Source: Pedobacter nutrimenti
Lineage (GTDB): Bacteria > Bacteroidota > Bacteroidia > Sphingobacteriales > Sphingobacteriaceae
Reading direction: 5' to 3'
DNA: 64,000 bases
NCBI RefSeq assembly: GCF_003208655.1
Contig: NZ_QKLU01000003.1
Location: 447,745 to 511,744, forward strand
Made by a program: the position numbers and the translations under genes. Shown here piece after piece: positions 33,407 through 42,565 of the stretch (its first letter is position 1; each line of letters starts with the position of its first letter). The notes under the pieces were generated by a model. That model ran no database searches, was not told the origin of the DNA, and saw only the letters and a list, made by a program, of their open reading frames with translations.

Positions 33407-35377
33407 ATGCGTTACCTGTTGTCCTGTTTATTAAGTCTTGTCTTTTTTTCTGCTTTCAGCAAAGTGGAAGTTATTGACATTGACCAGCAGCCTTATGAAA
33501 ATATAGGCCGGAAAGTTGGCATACTGAAGGATAAGGATGCGCTGATGACGTTGCAGCAGGTGATGAAACTGGACCAGGCTGGTCAGTTTCGGCCTTCGAC
33601 GAGTGAAATTCTTAATTTTGGAAATACAAAGTCTGCCTTCTGGATAAAGGTAAGCTATCTGGCCCCGGTTAAAGACGAGGCTTATCTGATTGCAGATATC
33701 CCAAATATAGAGCAGATTGATTGTTATGTTTTAAGGAAGGATGGGGGCGTTTTGCAGATGCATTCGGGAAGTTTGTCCCCGCCTGAAAAAGGTGTTACGG
33801 CGACAAACAGTTACAGATTTCTTTTACCTGATCAGCTCAGGTCCGAAGGCCCGCAGACCTTGTACCTTCGTATAAAGTCGAACAACATTATGCTGCTCCC
33901 CTTAAAATTGGTGAATAGTGACCGGCTTTTAGAAGATAGTTCAAAATTGCAGCTGGAAAGTGTTTATATCGGGGTCATTTTGAGTTTATTTCTTTTTAAC
34001 CTGTTTCTGTTTTTCAGTCTTGGGGATAAAACTTATTTGTATTACAGTCTGTACCTCTTTTTTCTGTTTGCCTATGTCGTTTTATACCTCAGGGGCTATA
34101 GTTATCTGTTTGGCTATCAATTTCGGACCTGGTTTAACTTATACCCACATATTTTTCATAGTCTTTCAGCGATTTCAGCGATTTTGTTTTCAAGGAAGTT
34201 TCTTAACCTTAGGGTAACGGCCCCTTCCTGGTTAAAGGTGTATAATTTTGCTTTTGCCCTGTGTCTTATAGAGCTTGTGATCAGTGCGCTGGGTTATAAG
34301 TCTTTGGCTGCTTCCTGTGCCCAGAACCTTGGTTTTATAGAAACCGCGGTACTGGTGGTTACCGGTATTGTCCTCTGGAGAAAAGGACTCAGGGCGGCCA
34401 GATATTACATTTATGCCTGGGCCATCATGGCGGCCACAATTTTCATCTTTACCCTTAGCCTGGGCAATGTACTGGTGACCAAAGATTATAGCTTCCACCT
34501 TTTGCCTATTGGCTCTACAGTTGAGCTGTTGCTCCTTGCTTTTGCCCTGGGTGACCGTTACCGGAGCCTGATGGTGAGCGAACGCAAAGCAAAGGATGAG
34601 AATTTTAAGATGATCAGAAACCACAATGAAAATCTGGAGCGTGTGGTTAAAGAACGGACCATCCGGTTGAATGAAAGTATTGCGAAGCTGGAGGCTTCCA
34701 ATGAAATGAAAAACAAATTGTTTTCCATTGTTGCGCATGATTTAAGAAGTCCTTTTAACAGCCTGGTGAGTATTTTTACCTTAAGCGATATGGACATGCT
34801 CAGTTTGGAGGAACTTAAGGAACTTTTAAATGCAAGCCGTAAAAATATAGATGAAATCCATCATACCCTGGATAATTTATTGTACTGGGCCGCGAGCCAG
34901 ATGGAATCTTCAGGAAGTAATTTTTCTGTATTTGACCTTAAGGCCACCGTTGAAGGTTTGCTGCCGGTTTATGAACCCCTTGCTGCCTACAAGGCTATAG
35001 TTTTAAAAGTGGTCACCCAAGAGGTTGGAATGGTGGAGGCAGACCAGAACCAGGTCCAGCTTATTCTTCGTAACCTGATCGATAATGCAATTAAATTTAC
35101 GCCGCGCAAAGGGACAATCCATTTGCGCTTAACAAAGGAGGGTGATCAGGTGCGAATCGGAATACAGAATCCGGTTATTGATCCTCAGGTTATAGACCTG
35201 GAAGCTTTGCGTTCCACGCACAGCCAAATCAGTACCCCGGGTACGGCCGATGAGCGGGGCATTGGGCTGGGTTTACAACTTTGCCATGAGTTTGCAAGGA
35301 TGAATGGAAGGAAACTGGAAGTGAAGCTGGAGGAAAATGAAATTGAGTTTTACTTTTTTCTGAGATCTTCCGAATAA
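33407..35377 (+). CDS. 7TMR-DISM sensor histidine kinase
   Basis: A 656-residue sensor kinase. It has a signal peptide (ending AFSK), an extracytoplasmic beta-rich domain (about 25-175, 7TMR-DISMED2 type with NFGNTKSAFWIKVSY), and seven transmembrane helices (about 180-385). A coiled-coil linker follows (NLERVVKERTIRLNESIAKLE), then HisKA with the phosphoacceptor in FSIVAHDLRSPFNSLV and an HATPase with N-box LILRNLIDNAIKFTP and GIGLGLQLCHEF. DISMED2 domains are thought to bind carbohydrates. No response regulator is adjacent, so it is an orphan. Confidence 0.93.
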   Translation: MRYLLSCLLSLVFFSAFSKVEVIDIDQQPYENIGRKVGILKDKDALMTLQQVMKLDQAGQFRPSTSEILNFGNTKSAFWIKVSYLAPVKDEAYLIADIPNIEQIDCYVLRKDGGVLQMHSGSLSPPEKGVTATNSYRFLLPDQLRSEGPQTLYLRIKSNNIMLLPLKLVNSDRLLEDSSKLQLESVYIGVILSLFLFNLFLFFSLGDKTYLYYSLYLFFLFAYVVLYLRGYSYLFGYQFRTWFNLYPHIFHSLSAISAILFSRKFLNLRVTAPSWLKVYNFAFALCLIELVISALGYKSLAASCAQNLGFIETAVLVVTGIVLWRKGLRAARYYIYAWAIMAATIFIFTLSLGNVLVTKDYSFHLLPIGSTVELLLLAFALGDRYRSLMVSERKAKDENFKMIRNHNENLERVVKERTIRLNESIAKLEASNEMKNKLFSIVAHDLRSPFNSLVSIFTLSDMDMLSLEELKELLNASRKNIDEIHHTLDNLLYWAASQMESSGSNFSVFDLKATVEGLLPVYEPLAAYKAIVLKVVTQEVGMVEADQNQVQLILRNLIDNAIKFTPRKGTIHLRLTKEGDQVRIGIQNPVIDPQVIDLEALRSTHSQISTPGTADERGIGLGLQLCHEFARMNGRKLEVKLEENEIEFYFFLRSSE

Positions 35378-35390
35378 TTTTTTTTCTAAA

Positions 35391-35419
35391 AAACCGGTTG
35401 CCTTCAACGCAACCGGTTT
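35391..35419. terminator. bidirectional terminator between convergent genes
   Basis: A perfect 11-bp stem AAACCGGTTGC / GCAACCGGTTT with a 7-base loop and short T/A tails on both sides, placed between the kinase gene (plus) and the RND adaptor gene (minus). Confidence 0.85.
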
Positions 35420-35433
35420 TCAGATCTATTCGC

Positions 35434-36516
35434 TTAATTTAGCTTTTGGCCCTCTTTAATTTCATCATTTGCCTGCTTAACCAACGCGTCTCCGGGTCTC
35501 AAATCCCCGAAAACTTCTGTGGAATCTTTAGAAATCAAACCTTCTTTGATGTTCACCAGTTTAGCCCTGCCGCTTTTTACAAGAACCACATACTGGGCTT
35601 CGGTAGAACGGACAATTGCCGTGTTTGGAACCAGAAGTGATTTTGCCCCCGATAAAAGAGGAATTTTAACTTCTGCATACATTCCTGGTTTTAATTGATT
35701 TTTTTCGTTGCGAACATCAATTTCTATAGCTTCTGAACGCATGGAGCCAAGTGCATTTGCCGAGCGGCTGATTTTTGCCTGCTGCACCAGTGAAGGCATG
35801 GCATTAAAGGTAAAACTGACCGGTTTACTGAGGTCAACTTTATCTACATAATTTTCCGGGATGTACACTTCAAGACGCATTTTTTTGGTGTCCTGAAGGA
35901 CAAGCATGGGTTGATCTGTGGATTTACCTGGTGAAACCAGGGCACCGGGAGAAACGTTCCGTTGAACAATGGTGCCATCAAATGGTGCATAAATATTCAG
36001 ATAACCCTGTAAAGTTCTTACGGATGAAACATTGGAGTGTTCGGATAGGGAAATGGCCTGATCAGCCTTCATCCGGGAAAGTGCATTGTCAAGTTCCAGT
36101 GGGGAAACTGCACCCGGTTCTTTGGCGGCTTCTTTCAGGCGCTGGTATTTATCCTTACTGGCGGCAGCATTTTCCTGGGCCTGAACAAAACGGGAATTGG
36201 CTGCCTGTAGTTGGGATTCCATTTCAGGGGCTTCCAGACGGAGCAGCAGTTGCCCCTTTTTCACTACAGAACCGCGGTCTGCATAGATTTCTTTTACAAA
36301 ACCATTGGCCCTGGGGAAAATATTTACTTCATTATAGGCCTTTAGGTTACCAGATAAGCGGATATCTCCGGAAAGTTGTTTTTCGCACACCTGACTGAAT
36401 TCTCCTGTTTGTTTTTTTTGATGGGCTCCTGTCAGATCTGCTGGTTTTTCAGTACCCGAGCAAGCGGAAAGAAGGCATGCAGCCAGAATTGCCACAGCTA
36501 TATTTTTATAATTCAT
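35434..36516 (-). CDS. RND efflux adaptor lipoprotein (second pump)
   Basis: A 360-residue periplasmic adaptor with lipobox LSAC (near residue 19). It has the lipoyl half-motifs GFVKEIYADRGSVVKKGQLL and FDGTIVQRNVSPGALV, an alpha-hairpin (MESQLQAANSRFVQAQENAAA) and a C-terminal barrel (LKPGMYAEVKIPL; LLVPNTAIV). It overlaps the permease stop by 11 bases. It is the last gene of a TolC-permease-adaptor operon. The substrate is probably a hydrophobic drug or metabolite. Confidence 0.92.
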   Translation of the reverse strand: MNYKNIAVAILAACLLSACSGTEKPADLTGAHQKKQTGEFSQVCEKQLSGDIRLSGNLKAYNEVNIFPRANGFVKEIYADRGSVVKKGQLLLRLEAPEMESQLQAANSRFVQAQENAAASKDKYQRLKEAAKEPGAVSPLELDNALSRMKADQAISLSEHSNVSSVRTLQGYLNIYAPFDGTIVQRNVSPGALVSPGKSTDQPMLVLQDTKKMRLEVYIPENYVDKVDLSKPVSFTFNAMPSLVQQAKISRSANALGSMRSEAIEIDVRNEKNQLKPGMYAEVKIPLLSGAKSLLVPNTAIVRSTEAQYVVLVKSGRAKLVNIKEGLISKDSTEVFGDLRPGDALVKQANDEIKEGQKLN

Positions 36517-39500
36517 GATTGTCAGTATTTAAAGTTTGAACGTTTTTATGGGTTTGGTTATCGGGTTCGGGCATTAAAGAAGGGGACTGGTAACCTGTTT
36601 TTTGTTGTAACCAGGCAAAAACCTGTGGAAGAACAAATAATGCGGCCAGTGTAGAGGCAAAAAGCCCACCAATGACGGCTCTACCCAGGGGGGCGGTTTG
36701 TTCTCCTGCTTCACCCATTCCTGAAGCCATTGGGATCATCCCGGCCATCATGGCCAGACTGGTCATAAGTATGGGCCTCAAACGTATGGATGCACTGGTA
36801 ATCGCGGCCCTGGACGCATCCCGGTAATCCAGCCGAAGGTTTTCTGCATTGGTGACAATGAGTATGGCGTTGGCCACTGACACCCCGGTGGACATGATCA
36901 TTCCCATATAGGATTGCAAATTTAGTGTAGAGCCTGTTAGCATCAGGGCAGTCAGTGAACCCAGAATAACCGCAGGTACGGTTGATAAAACGGTTAAACT
37001 TAGTTTTACGGATTGATAGTTTGCCGCCAGGAGTAAAAAAATCACCAGAATAGCAAACAGCAGTCCATTTTGCAGGCTGGATAAGGTTTCTGTTAGCAAG
37101 CTGGACATTCCTTTCATTTCCACAACCAGACCTTTAGGCTTTTCGCCAATAGCATTAATGGCTTTTTGAACATCACTGCTGGCTGTTCCCAGATCTTTTT
37201 TATAGATGTTGGCCCCAACGGTCAGGAACCTTCTGGGACCTGTCCGGTCATATTCCCCGGGTACATATTTTATCTTAAAGTCGGCAACATCGCCAAGAAC
37301 AGGGCTGCTTTGACCGCGCAGTAAAGGAATCTCCCTCAGTTCGTCCATAGTTGCCATTACATATTCGGGAACCTGTACCTGTACCTGGTAAGTATAGGAT
37401 TTATCTTCGTCGAGCCATTGGTTTTTTTCGGTGAAACGACTGGATGAGGTGCTGGCCGTAACAGAACGGGCAATATCACTTACGTTTAAACCCAATTGGG
37501 CTGCTTTGATCCGGTCTATACTGATGGCTACTACAGGCAGTTTTAAAGGCTGGGCAATTTGAACGTCCCTCAGATAGCTGATCTTTTTAAGTCTGGAAAG
37601 CACCTGATTAGCATAAGCTTCAATCTGGTTCATGTCTTTTCCAGCTACCCGGACTTCAATTGGTGCAGATGCACCCTGGCTCATGATCTTTTCGGTCATG
37701 TCTATGGGTTCAAAAGTTACCTTGAGCTCCGGCAGGCGATAGGCAATGTTTTTTCTGAGTACATCTTTTAACTCATCCATATTCACTTTGTAGTGCTCGT
37801 CCAGATTTACCTGGAGTACTGCTTCATGGGTACCGGTATTAAACACATACAGATTACTGACCCCATAGCTGCTGGGAATTAAACCAACATAGGCAGAGGT
37901 AATGGCCACTTGCTGATGTACAGTGCTGTCAATGATACCAAGTACCTGTTTCAGTTTTTCTTCTGTTCTTTCCAGTCTGGTTCCGTCGGGTTCTTTAATC
38001 CGGATCTGGAACTGTCCGTTGTTTACCTTGGGCATCATGTCTTTACCTATGAATACAAAACCAGCACCGGCAAGAAGCAGGACCAGAAAAAGGTAAACAG
38101 GCACAATAGTCTTTTTATAGGGCATCCAGGCGCTGATCAGCTGCATGTAGCGGAGTTTAACCTTTTCAAACAGGTCGTTTTTTTCCGGTTGTTTTTTCTC
38201 TTGCTGAAGATGTTTTTCAATCTGACCTTCTTCCTGAGCATCCAAGGCCTCTCCGGCATGAGCATGTATTTTCCCATGTTGGTAGTGCTGGTAACGTTCT
38301 GCCCTGATCATCCAGTTGCTTAGAATGGGGACCAGGGTTTGCGCCAGAACGTAAGATACAATCATGGTAAAACCTATCGACATGGAAAGTGGCAGGAACA
38401 TGGCCCTGGGTACTCCGTTCATCATAAAGGAAGGTGCGAAAACAGCCAGTATACACAGCAGGATCAACAGCAGTGGAAAAGCAATTTCCTGGCAGGCTTC
38501 ATAAATGGCCTGTTGTTTTCCCTTGCCCATTTCCAGGTGCTGGTGAATGTTTTCTATGGTAACAGTGGCCTGGTCAACAAGAATACCAATGGCCAGGGCC
38601 AGACCACTCAGGGTCATGATGTTAATGGTTTGTCCGAACAGGCCCAGCAACATGACCCCAATAAGAATGGATACAGGAATGGTGATGACGACAATCAGAC
38701 TGCTGCGCAGGTCCCTTAAAAAAAGCAAAACCATTAAACCAGTGAGCAGTGCCCCAAGGGCCCCTTCGGTAATCAAACTTTTTACAGCATTTACCACAAA
38801 CACGCTTTGGTCAAATTCATAGGATATTTTAACATCGGGGGGCAACAAACTCTGCATTTCCGGCAGCTTGCTTTTTAGGGTTTGGACCACCGACCAGGTG
38901 GACGCATCTGCAGTTTTCACAGCAGGAATATACACCGAACGTTTACCATTGATCAATGCGTAATCTACCGTAATGTCTGCGGCATCACTGACCCGGGCAA
39001 TGTCTTTGATCAGTACAGGAATGCCGTTTTTAACAGTTACAGGGATATCCTTAAACTCATCTGCCTTTTTAACAAGGGAATTCATAGTGGTCACAAACAT
39101 CGTGTTGCCCATACGCAGGTTTCCTGATGGGGCCATCACATTAAATTTTGCGAGGGCCGATACCACCTCATCAGGTGTTAAATTGTAGCTGCGCAGTTTA
39201 CTGGGATCAATGTTTACCGTAATGGAACGGGAATTGGCTCCAAAAGGTGGAGGGGCAGAAAGCCCAGGGACACTTGCGAACATAGGTCTTACCCGGGTTG
39301 CTGCAAGGTCGTAGATTTCCTTGAGACTTCTTGTTTTGCTCGACAGGACCAGCTGGCCTACAGGAAGGGAAGAGGCATCGAAGCGCACCACCTGTGGAGG
39401 CAGGGCACCCGGCGGGAAAAACTTCATTGCCCGGTTGACCTGTAAGGCAACCTGGGCAGAGGCTTCGGCCATATTGGTGCTTTCATAAAAACTGAGCTTC

Positions 39501-39772
39501 AAAAGGGTTAAACCCTGAATGTTTTTACTGCTGATATTTTTAACTCCATTCACGTAAAGGAACTGGTCTTGTAAGCGGGTAGAAAAAAAACCTTCCATTT
39601 GTTGTGGTGACATTCCTCCATAGGATTCAATCACATAAATGGTGGGCAGGTTAAGCTGGGGAAAAATATCTATAGGTATTTTGATTGCACTAAGCACTGC
39701 GAAAATCAGCAAGCTTAAAGTAATCACAACTGTTGTGATTGGCTTTTTGAGTGCGGAGGTGACCATTGACAT
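36506..39772 (-). CDS. RND efflux permease (second pump)
   Basis: A full-length 1088-residue inner-membrane RND transporter with 12 predicted TM segments and two periplasmic porter loops. TM1 is VVITLSLLIFAVLSAIKIPI. TM4 carries a single proton-relay Asp in AIGILVDQATVTIENIHQH, where many HAE1 pumps have two adjacent Asp. A cytoplasmic loop of about 60 residues after TM6 is unusually His/Gln/Glu-rich (YQHYQHGKIHAHAGE). The C-terminal half contains MSTGVSVANAILIVTN and RLRPILMTSLAMMAGMIPMA. It lies 5 bases downstream of its TolC gene. Specificity (drug versus metal) is not clear. Confidence 0.93.
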   Translation of the reverse strand: MSMVTSALKKPITTVVITLSLLIFAVLSAIKIPIDIFPQLNLPTIYVIESYGGMSPQQMEGFFSTRLQDQFLYVNGVKNISSKNIQGLTLLKLSFYESTNMAEASAQVALQVNRAMKFFPPGALPPQVVRFDASSLPVGQLVLSSKTRSLKEIYDLAATRVRPMFASVPGLSAPPPFGANSRSITVNIDPSKLRSYNLTPDEVVSALAKFNVMAPSGNLRMGNTMFVTTMNSLVKKADEFKDIPVTVKNGIPVLIKDIARVSDAADITVDYALINGKRSVYIPAVKTADASTWSVVQTLKSKLPEMQSLLPPDVKISYEFDQSVFVVNAVKSLITEGALGALLTGLMVLLFLRDLRSSLIVVITIPVSILIGVMLLGLFGQTINIMTLSGLALAIGILVDQATVTIENIHQHLEMGKGKQQAIYEACQEIAFPLLLILLCILAVFAPSFMMNGVPRAMFLPLSMSIGFTMIVSYVLAQTLVPILSNWMIRAERYQHYQHGKIHAHAGEALDAQEEGQIEKHLQQEKKQPEKNDLFEKVKLRYMQLISAWMPYKKTIVPVYLFLVLLLAGAGFVFIGKDMMPKVNNGQFQIRIKEPDGTRLERTEEKLKQVLGIIDSTVHQQVAITSAYVGLIPSSYGVSNLYVFNTGTHEAVLQVNLDEHYKVNMDELKDVLRKNIAYRLPELKVTFEPIDMTEKIMSQGASAPIEVRVAGKDMNQIEAYANQVLSRLKKISYLRDVQIAQPLKLPVVAISIDRIKAAQLGLNVSDIARSVTASTSSSRFTEKNQWLDEDKSYTYQVQVQVPEYVMATMDELREIPLLRGQSSPVLGDVADFKIKYVPGEYDRTGPRRFLTVGANIYKKDLGTASSDVQKAINAIGEKPKGLVVEMKGMSSLLTETLSSLQNGLLFAILVIFLLLAANYQSVKLSLTVLSTVPAVILGSLTALMLTGSTLNLQSYMGMIMSTGVSVANAILIVTNAENLRLDYRDASRAAITSASIRLRPILMTSLAMMAGMIPMASGMGEAGEQTAPLGRAVIGGLFASTLAALFVLPQVFAWLQQKTGYQSPSLMPEPDNQTHKNVQTLNTDNHEL

Positions 39773-39777
39773 CGTTT

Positions 39778-41163
39778 TTAGTTTAAAAGTTTTAAAAGTG
39801 TACTGACCTGGTTCTCCATGGCTGCTTTTTCAAATAAAGCCCTGCAGTAGGTATTTCTGGCAAGGGCAAAATCTGTTTCCGCCCTGTACAGAATATTCAA
39901 TGCGGCGTTGAGTTCTATAATGTCTGTCAGTCCGTTTTTGTACAAAGAGAATTTTTGACGATAGCCTGCATTGGCAGCCTTAAGTTGATTTGGAATTTCC
40001 TTCAGCCTTTGTCTGGCTGTACTGAGTTCAGTGTCTGCCTGTCCATTGCGTAGAGAAAGTAATTCCTGTTGTTCAAGGTATTTTTTTCGATCATAACTGG
40101 CGGAAACCTGTTGTGTATGAAGTTTCAATTGCCTTCGTTTCAGGTCTGTGAGGTTATATGAAACACCTATACCCAGCAAATAATTGTTCCGGTCAAAACC
40201 CCAGCCAGTGGACAGGTTACGGAACTGATCTTCGGCGGTGATGCTGGACCCTCTTCCCCAAAAGGCGGCTTCCAGCAGGATTTTAGGGTTATATTGTTTT
40301 TTGATCATTTCCTGTTTTTGAAGGGCGTTTTGATAGGCGGACTGATAGTAGCGCAAAAGCGGATGAGACAGACTGTCTTTAAGCCCGGAGCTTAATAAAC
40401 CAGATTGTTGTAACAGGATAGATTCTGCAGTGGTATCTGGCTGAATGGTGTGATAAGACAAACCTGTAAGCGCGCCCAGTTGTAATTGTACCTGCTTCAT
40501 TTGGTTGGAAAGTTCCAGATAATTGAGTTTTGCCTTGGAAAGCTCTGCTGCTGCGATGCTAGTGTCTACCCCGGCCCGGACACCACTTTTAGCCAATGCG
40601 CGGATGGAACGCTCAATATCCTGGTTTCTGTTGATATTGGCCTTTTGGATCTGGAGCAGGTCGTGGTCGAGCATTAACTGCAAATACTGGTTGATGGTTA
40701 GAGTTTGCAGTTGGAATTTGGAAAGCTGGTATTGGTTCTGCTGAACTTCGACAGCTGAATTTGCCGTTTTACGTTCGGCCGAATAGGCGCCGAAATTATA
40801 AATTTCCCAATCCAGGGCAGCGATTCCCAAATTGGATAAGGAAGCATTGTTGTTGCTTTGGCTCCGCACGCCCCTGGAATTAGAAGGGATTAAACCAAAG
40901 CCAAAATAGGGACCGGCAACATTGTTGTTTGAACCCAGGTCGGCCTGGTAGTTGAGTTTAAGATTGGGAAGCCAATTGTTTCTGGCTTCAAGGGCCTGGG
41001 CCTGACGGATCAGGATGGCAGCTGAATCTGTAATCAGTGATGGGGCATTGTTCTCCAGCCGGTTTAAAATTGTATTTAAAGAAACGGGGTTTTCCTGAGC
41101 GCAGGCATTAAAGACGACAAACAACAGTAATGCCATACAGAAGCCCCTTTTTAAAAGCAGCAT
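39778..41163 (-). CDS. TolC-family outer-membrane channel (second pump)
   Basis: A 461-residue outer-membrane efflux protein with a signal peptide (ending NACAQ) and two OEP repeats of long helices, with typical segments ALDWEIYNFGAYSAERKTAN and YRQKFSLYKNGLTDIIELNA. As the first gene of the operon it forms the outer duct for the RND permease and adaptor that follow. It is not Met-rich, unlike the TolC of the metal operon. Confidence 0.92.
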   Translation of the reverse strand: MLLLKRGFCMALLLFVVFNACAQENPVSLNTILNRLENNAPSLITDSAAILIRQAQALEARNNWLPNLKLNYQADLGSNNNVAGPYFGFGLIPSNSRGVRSQSNNNASLSNLGIAALDWEIYNFGAYSAERKTANSAVEVQQNQYQLSKFQLQTLTINQYLQLMLDHDLLQIQKANINRNQDIERSIRALAKSGVRAGVDTSIAAAELSKAKLNYLELSNQMKQVQLQLGALTGLSYHTIQPDTTAESILLQQSGLLSSGLKDSLSHPLLRYYQSAYQNALQKQEMIKKQYNPKILLEAAFWGRGSSITAEDQFRNLSTGWGFDRNNYLLGIGVSYNLTDLKRRQLKLHTQQVSASYDRKKYLEQQELLSLRNGQADTELSTARQRLKEIPNQLKAANAGYRQKFSLYKNGLTDIIELNAALNILYRAETDFALARNTYCRALFEKAAMENQVSTLLKLLN

Positions 41164-41251
41164 AATAAAAAATGTTAAATGATCGGAATGAACAGGATAA
41201 AGGGGGAGTCCCTTATCTGTTCTGACAACTAGGGTATTTGGGTTGCCGGGA

Positions 41252-41617
41252 TCAAATGATCAGCTGCCTGGTATTCAGGTAAGTATCCTCTTTGTGGAGC
41301 AGGATACAGCACACCTGTTCAAGGACTGTATTACTGAGTTTGCAGAGAAGTTTTGATAGGGCAAAAAACAAGGCCAGGAAACCTGTAAAGGTAAGAACAA
41401 CCCTGCCCGGATTGGATAATTGCTCTTGTATGGCGATGACTTCAATCAGATCTTCTTCCAGGTACTCCTGTTTGCGTTTGCTAAATAGTTTTTGGAGCAG
41501 GAAGACATTAATTTCCTGATGCTGACGGTTCCGGTCAAAGATGTTAAAGCCCAAAAAGCTTTTCCCCGCAAATAATATTGCGGCCATAAAGAACAGAACC
41601 CGGACTATTTTAAACAT
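41252..41617 (-). CDS. two-TM hypothetical protein upstream of the RND operon
   Basis: A 121-residue protein with hydrophobic segments at about 4-22 (IVRVLFFMAAILFAGKSFL) and 77-97 (VVLTFTGFLALFFALSKLL), separated by a charged, probably helical loop (FSKRKQEYLEEDLIEVIAIQ), and a Cys-containing tail. ATG 41617 is preferred; an earlier TTG would add eight residues. It is 88 bases upstream of the TolC gene in the same direction and may be part of the operon. The function is unknown. Confidence 0.6.
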   Translation of the reverse strand: MFKIVRVLFFMAAILFAGKSFLGFNIFDRNRQHQEINVFLLQKLFSKRKQEYLEEDLIEVIAIQEQLSNPGRVVLTFTGFLALFFALSKLLCKLSNTVLEQVCCILLHKEDTYLNTRQLII

Positions 41618-41727
41618 GGATTGATCAATAACCTTAGACAAAGCAAATTTTGCAAGAAAAATTTAAGATCCGTGGAGGTAACAAAAAAGTTGCAAAAACA
41701 GTCTTCAGCTAAAACAGGATGTGACAT

Positions 41728-42561
41728 TTACTTTTTCTGTGGCGAAAGGTCTTTAACTGCAATCCTTTGCATTTCTACATCCATTGCATAGAAAAAACCA
41801 TTGGCATTGCCCGATATGTTTCCTTTAACCTGCCCTGGAACAGTAGATAATATACCCCTCCAGTCTGTTTCCTGAAATACGTTGTACAGAAAGGTCGCAT
41901 GAGCAGGTGATAGGGAAAATTTGTAAATGCTCAAACTGTCTTTCAGATCGGTCGTGATGATGGTATTTTGTTCGGTTAATGGGTTCAGGGCATTAGGGGA
42001 ACCAAAAGGATGAGAGTAGCTGTAAGGATAACTTTCGCCAAATTTACCTGGTGTCCACAACCTTTTTCCATTCATGATTAGCCATTGTTGTGCAGAAAGT
42101 ACGCCGAATGTATGTTTCGGAATGGTAATTTCCGCTTTGTTCTGATTGACCTTTATGGAAAGTGGGATATAGCGTTCACTAATAGGGAATACCTGTTGTA
42201 AGGTATCATTTGCGGTATACTCCTTTTTATTGTAGATAATTTTTAAGGTATAAACGCCATCATAATTTTTGTTGTTTTTCATGCTGGCCGTATAGATACC
42301 AGTTTTGCCAAGCTCTTTGAAAGGAATATCACTTTCACCATCGTTTACGCTCAGTACCGCACCGTTTATGGGCTGGGGAGCACCTCCGCTAAGCAATACA
42401 GGTTTGGTTAGCCGGATATATTGCTGTGGGATAAAGGTATTGATACCACCCTCTACAATAAGGTCATAAGGCACAGGAAGGGCGCTTTCCTGTTTTTTGC
42501 AGGCAGAAAGTACCAGGCTGAACAAGAGAATTAGGGTATACTTTATATTTGTCATTTTCAT
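41728..42561 (-). CDS. DUF4249 surface lipoprotein
   Basis: A 277-residue lipoprotein with lipobox LSAC, belonging to the DUF4249 family that accompanies TonB receptors in Bacteroidota. The family-typical opening is YDLIVEGGINTFIPQQYIRLTKP, followed by an Ig-like domain (PINGAVLSVNDGESDIPF) and a C-terminal half containing YSHPFGSPNALNPL. It begins 4 bases after the receptor stop codon. By analogy with SusD/SusC-type pairs it may be the outer-leaflet lid or capture protein for the receptor; this is inference. Confidence 0.9.
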   Translation of the reverse strand: MKMTNIKYTLILLFSLVLSACKKQESALPVPYDLIVEGGINTFIPQQYIRLTKPVLLSGGAPQPINGAVLSVNDGESDIPFKELGKTGIYTASMKNNKNYDGVYTLKIIYNKKEYTANDTLQQVFPISERYIPLSIKVNQNKAEITIPKHTFGVLSAQQWLIMNGKRLWTPGKFGESYPYSYSHPFGSPNALNPLTEQNTIITTDLKDSLSIYKFSLSPAHATFLYNVFQETDWRGILSTVPGQVKGNISGNANGFFYAMDVEMQRIAVKDLSPQKK

Positions 42562-42565
42562 CGCC

